DNA of 64,000 nucleotides from Nitrosomonas aestuarii (GTDB lineage Bacteria; Pseudomonadota; Gammaproteobacteria; Burkholderiales; Nitrosomonadaceae): positions 91,309-155,308 of the forward strand of contig NZ_QAAE01000008.1 in the NCBI RefSeq assembly GCF_003046585.1. The letters run 5' to 3'. A program made the position numbers and the translations under genes. This document shows, in pieces, positions 36,700-44,766 of this stretch (position 1 is the first letter of the stretch; each line of letters starts with the position of its first letter). The notes beneath the pieces were generated by a model that was given only the letters and a program-made list of their open reading frames with translations, did not search any database and was not told the DNA's origin.

Positions 36700-37926
36700 T
36701 CAGATTGAATGACGTTTACGATAGCGATGCAGAAAATGTGCAATTCTGCCTACGGCTTCAGTCAGATCATCTGTATTCGGCAAAAAAACAACGCGAAAAT
36801 GGTCCGGATTCATCCAGTTAAATCCACTGCCCTGTACCAGCAATACTTTTTCTTCCAGCAGCAAATCCAGCACAAACTGCTGGTCATCCACCACAGGATA
36901 TATTTTTGGATCCAGCCTGGGAAACAAATATAAAGCGGCCTGCGGTTTATAGCAGCTGACCCCGGGAATCTCAGTGAGCAATCCCCACGCGACATCACGC
37001 TGCCGTTTAAGCCGGCCTGTCGGTAATGTCAGATCATAAATACTCTGATAACCGCCCAGCGCGGTTTGTATGCCGAATTGAGAAGGTACATTGGCACATA
37101 AGCGCATCGATGCCAGCATGTTCAAACCGGCGATATAATCCGTCGCATGGCTTTTTTCACCGGAAACAATCGCCCAGCCGGATCGAAAACCGGCTGCACG
37201 GTAATTCTTAGATAAACCGTTGAAGGTGATAAACAGCACGTCATCAGCCAGTGATGCGATGGATGTATGCGTTGCGTCATCGTAGAGAATTTTGTCATAA
37301 ATCTCATCAGAATAAATAATCAACTGATGCTGACGTGCAATTTCAATCAATTCGAGCAGAAACTCTTTGGGATAAAGCGCGCCTGTCGGATTATTGGGAT
37401 TAATAATTACAATGGCACGTGTTCTGTGATTAATTTTAGAGCGGATATCGTCCAGATCAGGCAGCCAGTCGGACTGCTCATCGCAGACATAATGCTTTGC
37501 TACGCCGCCGGAAAGTACGACGGCAGCGGTCCATAACGGATAATCGGGCATGGGAATCAGCACCTCATCACCGTTGTCCAGCAAAGCCTGCATGGTTAGC
37601 ACCACCAGCTCAGAAACACCGTTGCCGATAAAAATATCGTCCATTTGCACGTTGGGAATCTGCTTTTCCTGAGTGTAATGCATGATCGCCTTGCGTGCAG
37701 CAAAAAGACCTTTAGAATCGCAATAGCCCGAAGCTTCCGATAAATTATGAATGACATCCTGCAGAATCTCTTCGGGCACTTCGAAGCCGAATGTAGCCGG
37801 ATTACCGATATTCAGCTTGATAATATGATGGCCATCCTCTTCCATCCGTCGGGCGCGGTCTAGTACCGGTCCACGAATATCGTAGCATACGTTGGCAAGT
37901 TTGCTGGATTTAGTAATAGGTCGCAT
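36700..37926 (-). CDS. alaA: Alanine-type aminotransferase (AlaA family)
   Basis: The protein has 408 residues, a class I PLP aminotransferase. 'SSKLANVCYDIRGPVLDRARRMEEDGH' and 'LKLNIGNPATFGFEVPEEI'-type segments match E. coli AlaA closely. 'IINPNNPTGALYPKE' is the substrate loop and the PLP lysine is in 'NGLSKNYRAAGFR'. It makes alanine from pyruvate and glutamate. It is the first gene of the hom-thrC unit. Confidence 0.93.
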   Translation of the reverse strand: MRPITKSSKLANVCYDIRGPVLDRARRMEEDGHHIIKLNIGNPATFGFEVPEEILQDVIHNLSEASGYCDSKGLFAARKAIMHYTQEKQIPNVQMDDIFIGNGVSELVVLTMQALLDNGDEVLIPMPDYPLWTAAVVLSGGVAKHYVCDEQSDWLPDLDDIRSKINHRTRAIVIINPNNPTGALYPKEFLLELIEIARQHQLIIYSDEIYDKILYDDATHTSIASLADDVLFITFNGLSKNYRAAGFRSGWAIVSGEKSHATDYIAGLNMLASMRLCANVPSQFGIQTALGGYQSIYDLTLPTGRLKRQRDVAWGLLTEIPGVSCYKPQAALYLFPRLDPKIYPVVDDQQFVLDLLLEEKVLLVQGSGFNWMNPDHFRVVFLPNTDDLTEAVGRIAHFLHRYRKRHSI

Positions 37927-38093
37927 GTTCGGTGTCGTTGTTATCTGTTATTAACTTTATCGATATTGCTTTCTGCTTTTAAGACAGCACGTATTCAAGT
38001 AAAAACTGCATCTATCAAAATAACTGGCTATTATATACTTAATAAGCACAGGACAAAATCAATACACTGATTTTGGTGATAGCCAATCCAGCA

Positions 38094-39635
38094 CTACTGA
38101 CCAGCGTTCTTTAAAATGCGCCGCACAATTTCAGTCGTGGAAATACCCGGCGTGTAATCCAGTTCCTGCACCATCTCCTTGGGCAGCAAAGCACATTGCT
38201 GATATTTGCCCACGCGCTCCTTCTCATTGGCACTAGCAAACGTATAAATATCAAACCCGTGCTGCCGCATAAATTCCACCGTTGCATTAACGGGACTCTC
38301 AGTAATCACCCTGTCGACATATTTACAGGCGGATACCGCGGCCACACGTTCGGCTTGCGTCATGACCGGCAATTTTCCCTTATTCTCCAGCACGCGTTGA
38401 TCCGAAACCACACAGACCGTTAAATGCGTACCCAAAGACCGTGCAGCTTGAAGAAAATTAACATGGCCCGGATGAAACAAATCGGCTACCATGCGGGTAA
38501 AAACTCGCCGTTGCGGTCGATTCTGCGGCCACACTGGCATTTCCCTGCCGGTACGCGCCATGATCCGCTCCAGCCACTGCCGGCTTCGCAAGGCAAGCGT
38601 ATCATCCGGGTCCTTTAACACGATCTGATGCGCATAACTCCATGCTCTGACCAGATCACCTGACAACCAGCGTTTGGCCAGTCGATGATAGGCATAACAA
38701 CGCACCAGTAATGTGAATTTTTCAAGATTCAAGGCGGATATGACCGTATCCCACAGTGGATTCGGCGTGCGCCAGTCACCATAAAACGCCGTAAGAATTT
38801 GATCCGGCTGCCTGGGATACCAAATATTCCCTTGCGGAATTGCTCGCTGCTTCAGTTCAATACTCGGAAAAATAGAAACACGCTGATAATCATCCGGGTA
38901 ATCCGGCAAGGAAAACCCGCCGGTAATCTGATGCGTATTGCGTTGCTCAAGCCCACAGACATCCAGTGTTAGACCGGATTCATCATGCACGTAATCGCGA
39001 TAGTTTCTATAATCGATACGCATCGGGGTATATGACCAGCCATTTTCTTGTAATTTCAGGCAACAGGACTCAAACGATTCCATTTTTATGGCAATGTCGA
39101 TATCCTTGTCAAAATCAAGCAGCTTCCCCTCACGCTCAAGTCCCAGCAATGTTCCGGCAAACGGAAATGCCTGTAAATTCTGTTCAGCCAACAAGGCACA
39201 GGTCGACCATAAAAGTTGCTCAGCATAACCTGACGTGAAAACATTATTGCCGGAATCTTGTTTTCTGTGACTTTTCCGTTCTGCGGGAGCTTTCCCGGCC
39301 CGCCCCAATGCTATCAAATGATCCATTGCGCGGCCGAAATAGTCTAGCGATGACTCCAGATCAAGTAGGAAAAAATACGCGGTGCCCAGTAAATGGGCCC
39401 AGTGCGCTTTCTGCGCTTCATTTCCGGTCTGCAAATAAATTTTTTCTGCATAATGTGGGACCTCCACTGCACGGTTTGTCCGCATTGCCCATGAACACCA
39501 AAGTCTGGCCACGTCGGAAGACAATGGGAACTGTTTTTTTAATGTATTGAGCAAGCGACCTGCTTCGCTCAAATTACCTTCAACAATGGCTTGTTTTGCC
39601 AGCTGCAAGGTGTTTCTGTCATGCTCGTTCATCAT
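38094..39635 (-). CDS. Multidomain LicD-like / cytidylyltransferase protein
   Basis: The protein has 513 residues. The N-terminus (about 1-110) is helical with TPR-like spacing. The middle (about 140-270) has the LicD/fukutin nucleotidyltransferase signature 'LGLEREGKLLDFDKDIDIAI' (DxDxD near residues 173-182). The C-terminal third is a cytidylyltransferase of the glycerol-3-phosphate/ethanolamine-phosphate type, with HPGH at 388-391 and 'YTPGISTTEIV'. LicD proteins attach phosphocholine or similar groups to glycans, and the C-terminal domain would make the CDP-activated donor. Both steps in one chain is my inference. It diverges from an RTX-repeat gene across 150 bases. Confidence 0.85.
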   Translation of the reverse strand: MMNEHDRNTLQLAKQAIVEGNLSEAGRLLNTLKKQFPLSSDVARLWCSWAMRTNRAVEVPHYAEKIYLQTGNEAQKAHWAHLLGTAYFFLLDLESSLDYFGRAMDHLIALGRAGKAPAERKSHRKQDSGNNVFTSGYAEQLLWSTCALLAEQNLQAFPFAGTLLGLEREGKLLDFDKDIDIAIKMESFESCCLKLQENGWSYTPMRIDYRNYRDYVHDESGLTLDVCGLEQRNTHQITGGFSLPDYPDDYQRVSIFPSIELKQRAIPQGNIWYPRQPDQILTAFYGDWRTPNPLWDTVISALNLEKFTLLVRCYAYHRLAKRWLSGDLVRAWSYAHQIVLKDPDDTLALRSRQWLERIMARTGREMPVWPQNRPQRRVFTRMVADLFHPGHVNFLQAARSLGTHLTVCVVSDQRVLENKGKLPVMTQAERVAAVSACKYVDRVITESPVNATVEFMRQHGFDIYTFASANEKERVGKYQQCALLPKEMVQELDYTPGISTTEIVRRILKNAGQ

Positions 39636-39669
39636 TAAAAGACTTGAATTTTATTTATATTTTGATATT

Positions 39670-39688
39670 ATTGAGAATTAATCTCATT
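39670..39688. promoter_or_regulatory. Fur box upstream of the RTX protein gene
   Basis: ATTGAGAATTAATCTCATT contains TGAGAATTAATCTCA (39672-39686), which matches the Fur core TGAGAATNATTCTCA at 14 of 15 positions and has dyad symmetry. It lies 98 bases upstream of the RTX gene start and 35 bases upstream of the divergent LicD-like gene start. Either or both may be iron-repressed. Confidence 0.65.
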
Positions 39689-39785
39689 TTTATTTATATT
39701 ATTGATTGAGATTGTAATGCAAAACAATCATCTCAGAAATCAATCCCATAAAAATTAAAACATATTCTTTAAATGGAGGCACATT

Positions 39786-40385
39786 ATGGCAATTGAAATA
39801 TTACCCCGTCCGAACATTGGTTCATCAGGAATCATTGAAATTATAGACGGCATCGAATTTGAAGGATTTGGTTCAGGCGGCTTCGGTGAAGATGATTTTC
39901 TCTATATAGGCGATGAACTGGACAACTTCATTCAGGGCGGTTTCGGTAATGATGAACTCGAAGGCAACAATGGAAACGATACACTAAAAGGGGGTAACGG
40001 TAACGATACCCTTGACGGCGATTCCGGTAATGATGATCTGGATGGACAAGGTGGCACCGATAAATTATTTGGCGGTCCCGGTGACGATATATTACGCGCC
40101 GGTGATGGTCATGACCAGCTGTACGGCGGTCCAGGAAATGATACGTTTGGTTTTTATAATTTAGGACATTTCCGGATTCATGATTTTGCACCGGGAGAAG
40201 ACCGCTTGTTCTTCGATACAGCAGGTATAGGGATCGATAGTTTAGAAAAACTGGTTCCGTTTGTAACAGCTGTTGATCAAAGCGACGGTAACCTGATGAT
40301 CGAATTCGGTTCTAACCTCTCGATCGACATTGTCGGCGTTCAACTTAGCGATCTTTCTCCAGATATGATTGTTTTTCAACTGTAA
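39786..40385 (+). CDS. RTX-repeat calcium-binding protein, probably secreted by type I system
   Basis: The protein has 199 residues with no Sec signal. Residues about 50-125 hold at least seven nonapeptide-type repeats of the GGxGxDxLx kind ('GGFGNDELEGNNGNDTLKGG', 'GGPGDDILRAGDGHDQLYGG'), which bind calcium on folding outside the cell. The C-terminal 70 residues ('FRIHDFAPGEDRLFF', 'SDLSPDMIVFQL') are typical of RTX secretion ends. There is no catalytic domain, so it resembles a small RTX adhesin or surface protein. AGGAGG-like sequence (TGGAGGCAC) precedes the ATG. A Fur box lies upstream. No ABC exporter is nearby. Confidence 0.88.
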   Translation: MAIEILPRPNIGSSGIIEIIDGIEFEGFGSGGFGEDDFLYIGDELDNFIQGGFGNDELEGNNGNDTLKGGNGNDTLDGDSGNDDLDGQGGTDKLFGGPGDDILRAGDGHDQLYGGPGNDTFGFYNLGHFRIHDFAPGEDRLFFDTAGIGIDSLEKLVPFVTAVDQSDGNLMIEFGSNLSIDIVGVQLSDLSPDMIVFQL

Positions 40386-40399
40386 CAACCTGTAGAAAC

Positions 40400-40438
40400 A
40401 ATAGCGAAATCTGGCATTCAAAGAAAGATTTCGCTATT
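40400..40438. terminator. Hairpin between convergent genes
   Basis: AATAGCGAAATCT (40400-40412) pairs perfectly with AGATTTCGCTATT (40426-40438), a 13-base stem with a 13-base loop. It lies between the RTX gene and the cyclo-ligase gene, overlapping the latter's stop codon, and suits a bidirectional terminator. No long T-run is present. Confidence 0.65.
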
Positions 40439-41075
40439 CCCCGTTTGCCTGAGCAATCGTATTATCTAAGGCGCATTGTGTTGTAGAAATCGGTCTGAGC
40501 AGATGCTGATCGGCCTGGAATATTCCGGCTTCAGTCACAACGTAGTGCATGGCAATATCATGCAGTTGCGGATGCACATTTTCAAGCCGCTGTAATTCAA
40601 AAGCCACGCCAATCGTACGCGGACTGGTTGTGTAGGTTGCCAGCGTACGATCAAAATAGCCGCTGCCATACCCCAGCCGGTAGCCTTGTTGATCAAAACC
40701 GACCATCGGGATAATCAGGGCATCCGGTTGCACATGTTGTGTACCAAGAGGTACCGGAATATCATAAGCACCCGCTTTCATAGGCATATCCGGCCACCAT
40801 TCACGAAAACAAAGCGGCTTATTCTTGCCGATAACTTCTGGCAAGGCAAGGGTTGCACCTGCTTCCAGAAAATATTGCGCAGCACCTCTCGGATCATATT
40901 CGCCTCGAAAAGGCCAATATAAGCCAATTATCATTTTTTGTAAGTTAGGAAATCCCTGCTGTAACAATGCGGAAATTGACCGACTCCATTGTTGATGCAG
41001 CACAACAGACACCGCCATACGATCCGCTATCAAACGCTTACGTTCCTGTTTGCGCCATACTTGCCAGTTTTCCAT
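40434..41075 (-). CDS. 5-formyltetrahydrofolate cyclo-ligase
   Basis: The protein has 213 residues. 'IGLYWPFRGEYDP' (substrate side) and 'VGFDQQGYRLGYGSGYFDRTLA' (the conserved GYGxGYYDR-type nucleotide motif) identify the family. It converts 5-formyl-THF to methenyl-THF using ATP. The gene stands between the RTX gene (convergent) and mutY, in the same direction as mutY, 78 bases downstream of it. Confidence 0.93.
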   Translation of the reverse strand: MENWQVWRKQERKRLIADRMAVSVVLHQQWSRSISALLQQGFPNLQKMIIGLYWPFRGEYDPRGAAQYFLEAGATLALPEVIGKNKPLCFREWWPDMPMKAGAYDIPVPLGTQHVQPDALIIPMVGFDQQGYRLGYGSGYFDRTLATYTTSPRTIGVAFELQRLENVHPQLHDIAMHYVVTEAGIFQADQHLLRPISTTQCALDNTIAQANGE

Positions 41076-41153
41076 AATCTTTTTTTTGTTGGGTGTAATT
41101 TGTTTTTTCAGTGCGATACATCCAGCTCATTATAAAATGTGTACGCTGGATAT

Positions 41154-42197
41154 TCAGGTTATAAAATGTTGCTGAATCAATTTCCTGACTGGTGCAGGTA
41201 TCGCCAGTTCAAGCACTTTATCCGGCTCAACCCACACTATCGGATTTTCCGAAACATCTGCTTTCGTTTCTGTTTCCAAATCTACTTCCCGAAGGCACGG
41301 TTGTATCCATAATTTGAAATGTGTAAAGGCATGCGGTAGCCGAGGTAACTTAACAGGCATTGAGTTTTTTGTTGAATTTACGATTATGTCATCCATATTG
41401 TATTCTGGAAAACACCATAACCCTCCCCAAATACCTTTATCAGATCTTTTTTCCAGCAGCAATTTGTGATTATGCCGGTAAATCATAAAAACGGTTTCTT
41501 TTACGGGTATTTGTTTTTTTGGCTTTGACACGGGTAATTGTGCAACACTGCCTGCTTGATAGGCAACACATCGACTGATTAATGGACACTGACTACACGC
41601 TGGTTTATGACGTACACATATCATGGACCCCAAGTCCATGAGTGCTTGTGTATAAATCCTAATCTTATCTGAATCATTATTCTCAGGCAGCGATGCTTCG
41701 GCGAGCGCCCATAATTTTTTTAATGTAGCAGGTTCGCCTGGATAGCGATCAATACCAAAATAACGTGCAAAAACACGTTTGACATTTCCATCCAGTATCG
41801 CAGCCCGATTACCATAAGCAAAAACAGTGATTGCTGCCGCCGTCGATCGCCCGATACCGGGCAATTGCTGTATTTTTTCTGAGTCTTGAGGAAATATGCC
41901 TTTATAATTTTGTATGATTTCACGCGCAGCCTGATGCAGGTTGCGCGCACGCGCATAATATCCCAGCCCGCTCCAGAGTGCCAGCACATCATCAACTGAC
42001 GCCTGTGCCAGATTTTCAACATCGGGAAATTTTTCGATAAAGCGCTGATAATAAGGAATGACGGTCTTCACCTGTGTCTGCTGCAACATGATTTCTGATA
42101 GCCATACTGCGTACGGGTCACGCCTGTTCTGCCATGGCAGAAAATGACGACCATATTTCACCTGCCATGGAATAAGATCTTCAGCGATCAGTGACAT
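41154..42197 (-). CDS. mutY: A/G-specific adenine glycosylase MutY
   Basis: The protein has 347 residues. The helix-hairpin-helix is 'LPGIGRSTAAAITVFAYGNRAAILDGNVKRV', with catalytic Asp in the latter part. The Fe-S cluster cysteines lie in 'CVRHKPACSQCPLISRC'. The C-terminal NUDIX-like domain (about 230-340) recognises 8-oxoG. It removes adenine mispaired with 8-oxoguanine. It depends on an Fe-S cluster. It follows the AsmA gene by 11 bases, so the two may be co-transcribed. Confidence 0.96.
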   Translation of the reverse strand: MSLIAEDLIPWQVKYGRHFLPWQNRRDPYAVWLSEIMLQQTQVKTVIPYYQRFIEKFPDVENLAQASVDDVLALWSGLGYYARARNLHQAAREIIQNYKGIFPQDSEKIQQLPGIGRSTAAAITVFAYGNRAAILDGNVKRVFARYFGIDRYPGEPATLKKLWALAEASLPENNDSDKIRIYTQALMDLGSMICVRHKPACSQCPLISRCVAYQAGSVAQLPVSKPKKQIPVKETVFMIYRHNHKLLLEKRSDKGIWGGLWCFPEYNMDDIIVNSTKNSMPVKLPRLPHAFTHFKLWIQPCLREVDLETETKADVSENPIVWVEPDKVLELAIPAPVRKLIQQHFIT

Positions 42198-42208
42198 GGA
42201 TTATAGTG

Positions 42209-43552
42209 TTATTGCGTCGGGTTTCTGATATCAAAGCAATCTTGCCCGGACTCGATAGTTAAATGTATACCGGAAGACTGGATATCATTAAAAGACAATT
42301 CCCCGATCCGGATTGAGCCGTGCAGGTTTAAATCACGGAACACCGAGATATCAGGAATTTGCATTTTGTTGATTGATAATTGGGCTTTCTTTTCAACTTC
42401 AGGCTCACGTGTTTGTGATGGCTGCCCCGGCAGTAATGAGTCCAAATCCAACTGATCAATCATTACGTCGAAGGCATAGCTTTGTTCGCTAAAATTTCTC
42501 ATTTGAACAACAGCTTGAATAGTACTGCCAGACAATGATCCCTGCAGTGCTGTATGCACTGATTCGGCGTGCATATTCAGATTCAGATTGCCTGCAAAGC
42601 GGCCATGAAGCGGCTTACCTACATGCGCGGGGTGAAAAAAATCAAAATTTGTTTTGAATTTTGATAAATTCCATTGTTGATCTTTTAACCGGGCGGCAAG
42701 TGGAGTATCCAAAGAAATCTGCGCAGTTTGTTCGCCCTGTTTTACAGCCAGTTCAAATTGAACAAGTTCAGCGGCGAGTTGATCATACGATTTTCTCACG
42801 TCAGAAACTGAGACACTGGCAGTCAAATGGTCGGCAAAATCATTGTTTTGAATAGACAGGCGCATCGAATCACTACTGAATCCCTGATCATTAAATGCTA
42901 TATTGGCCACATTCAATTGAGTTTCAAACGTCATTTCAGGTGCAATACTACCACTATCGGTATTTTCCATGCGGGTACTGATTAACCGGCTCTGCATACT
43001 GATTTGTTGTGCGGTATTCGAAGTCAATCGCCCTGTCGTCAGATGCAAGTCATTCAACACAAAGATCTGCTGAGTGATCTCATCCATAAAAACAAGATGA
43101 TTGTCGGCAGATTCTATCTGTGCAATATCAACAGTAAATGCAGGCGGCTCATCGTCCGTCTCCAGTAAATCATCAAAATTCATGCGGCCATCCTGATATC
43201 GAATAAATTTGGCATTTATTCCTTTAACCACTATATGTTCGACAATAACTTGCTTGCGCAACAAAGGCCATGCCAATACCGATATCTGAACATTTTCAAT
43301 TGAGGCAAATGGATCGCTGCGTTGATATTCGCTGAGCTTTAGTTCACTGAGCCTAATGCCGATACGCGGATAAAGATCTATCTGCAAATCTCCGTCAATG
43401 ATGAATGAACGTTTTTTGTTTTCTTTTACCCATTGTTGGATGACAGGCTTCAATGCATTTGGATCAAGATTTATAATGACTACCACCGTGCCAGCCACTA
43501 AAAAAAAAGTCAATATCAGGAAGACCAGTCCATATTGAATGAGACGCTTCAT
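42209..43552 (-). CDS. AsmA family envelope protein
   Basis: The protein has 447 residues. An N-terminal membrane segment is followed by 'VVIINLDPNALKPVIQQWVKENKKRSFIIDGDLQIDLYPRIGIRLSEL', the AsmA N-terminal signature, with a long beta-rich periplasmic body. AsmA proteins are linked to outer membrane lipid trafficking or assembly. It is upstream of mutY in the same direction. It is shorter than E. coli AsmA (about 617) but within the family's range. Confidence 0.87.
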   Translation of the reverse strand: MKRLIQYGLVFLILTFFLVAGTVVVIINLDPNALKPVIQQWVKENKKRSFIIDGDLQIDLYPRIGIRLSELKLSEYQRSDPFASIENVQISVLAWPLLRKQVIVEHIVVKGINAKFIRYQDGRMNFDDLLETDDEPPAFTVDIAQIESADNHLVFMDEITQQIFVLNDLHLTTGRLTSNTAQQISMQSRLISTRMENTDSGSIAPEMTFETQLNVANIAFNDQGFSSDSMRLSIQNNDFADHLTASVSVSDVRKSYDQLAAELVQFELAVKQGEQTAQISLDTPLAARLKDQQWNLSKFKTNFDFFHPAHVGKPLHGRFAGNLNLNMHAESVHTALQGSLSGSTIQAVVQMRNFSEQSYAFDVMIDQLDLDSLLPGQPSQTREPEVEKKAQLSINKMQIPDISVFRDLNLHGSIRIGELSFNDIQSSGIHLTIESGQDCFDIRNPTQ

Positions 43553-43590
43553 ACAAGCAAATAAGGTTTTTCTATATCAAACTGCTATTG

Positions 43591-43851
43591 TCAGAAAACA
43601 ACCTCAGAAAATTTTGCATGTGGCGTGAGCACCTCCATTTTCGAGAGTTCAATTAAGTCTATTTGCTGCTCTGAACCGTTATCAACAACCAGAAATTCAT
43701 GTTTATCGGCGGATTGAACAATATCGATTGCCTTGCCCACTATTTCCTGATTATTTTTCAAGGTCAGTCTGAGTTCATAGCCATACATACAGGCAACTTC
43801 AACAAAGTCATGTAATTCACATGAGATAACATTTTTTTCCACAATAACCAA
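43591..43851 (-). CDS. rof: Rof-like Rho-binding antiterminator
   Basis: The protein has 86 residues. The pattern 'ISCELHDFVEVACMYGYELRLTLKNNQEIVGKAIDIV' followed by 'HEFLVVDNGSEQQIDLIELSKMEVL' parallels E. coli Rof (YaeO), which starts with a 'xINCDDYDNLELAC' segment and folds as an Sm-like barrel. Rof binds Rho and blocks its loading on RNA. It lies immediately upstream of asmA-mutY in the same direction, with a 38-base gap. The assignment rests on pattern similarity along the whole length. Confidence 0.8.
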   Translation of the reverse strand: MVIVEKNVISCELHDFVEVACMYGYELRLTLKNNQEIVGKAIDIVQSADKHEFLVVDNGSEQQIDLIELSKMEVLTPHAKFSEVVF

Positions 43852-43981
43852 TTCCCTTGATATCGAAATGACAAGGCATATAATATATGCTGCAATAATG
43901 AAATGAACAACATATCAATCAATCTATATAAATAGATACTATCTGGTTCCTTTTGAAATAATCCTGTTTAATGGAGGTTAT

Positions 43982-44659
43982 ATGCATCGCAAGATAATGA
44001 TTGCAGCGGCAATAATAATAGGAATTGTATTGAGCGGCTGCGCGAATATGTCGCCAACACAACGCGGCACAGCACAAGGCGCAGTAGCAGGTGCTGCAAC
44101 CGGCGCATTGATTGGTGGTCTCGCGGGCAAAGGTAAAGGAGCTGCAATTGGCGCGGCCGCAGGTGCCGCAGTAGGTGCCGCAGCAGGTCATGCATGGTCT
44201 CAAAGAATGGAAGAACAAAAACGGCAAATGGAAACAGTTACAGAAGGCACTGGTGTCCAGGTTTCGCAAACAGCTGACAACCGACTGAAACTCGACATAC
44301 CAAGCGATATTACCTTCGACACAGGTCGCGCGCAAATCAAGCCGGGTATGAAACCGATACTCAACAGCTTCGCTGCAAGCCTGTTGCAGAACCCTGGCAC
44401 ACAGGTAACCATTATCGGACATACAGATAATTCAGGTAACGATGCCATTAATAATCCATTGTCGGTCAATCGTGCGGCAAGTACCCGGGATTATCTGGTA
44501 CAGCGCGGGGTACCCCATCACCGCATCCAGATTGATGGTCGTGGTTCCTACGAGCCGATTGCATCCAACAACACACCTGCTGGCAGAAACATGAACCGCC
44601 GTGTTGAAATTTATGTCGCTGAAACGGCAAGTCCACAGGGTAATCCACAATATCGATAG
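43982..44659 (+). CDS. OmpA-family outer membrane lipoprotein with glycine zipper (YiaD-like)
   Basis: The protein has 225 residues. A lipobox LSGC gives Cys20. Residues about 30-80 are a glycine-zipper region ('GAVAGAATGALIGGLAGKGKGAAIGAAAGAAVG') that may insert in a membrane. The C-terminus is an OmpA-like peptidoglycan-binding domain with 'IIGHTDNSGNDAINNPLSVNRAASTRDYLVQRGV' and 'NRRVEIYV'. It tethers the outer membrane to the cell wall. GGAGG lies just upstream of the ATG. Confidence 0.93.
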   Translation: MHRKIMIAAAIIIGIVLSGCANMSPTQRGTAQGAVAGAATGALIGGLAGKGKGAAIGAAAGAAVGAAAGHAWSQRMEEQKRQMETVTEGTGVQVSQTADNRLKLDIPSDITFDTGRAQIKPGMKPILNSFAASLLQNPGTQVTIIGHTDNSGNDAINNPLSVNRAASTRDYLVQRGVPHHRIQIDGRGSYEPIASNNTPAGRNMNRRVEIYVAETASPQGNPQYR

Positions 44660-44673
44660 CCTTCAATTCCTGC

Positions 44674-44719
44674 ATAAAGTGATATCGTGCATAAGCTATA
44701 ACAGCAGATATCGCTTTAT
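44674..44719. terminator. Hairpin between convergent OmpA-like gene and trpE
   Basis: ATAAAGTGATATC (44674-44686) pairs with GATATCGCTTTAT (44707-44719), 13 bases with one G-T wobble. It is placed between two convergent genes and suits termination from both sides. Confidence 0.55.
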
Positions 44720-44766
44720 CAGGCGGCCAGTTGTCAAATGCGTTAGCCATCGGATTTTTGTTTCAA

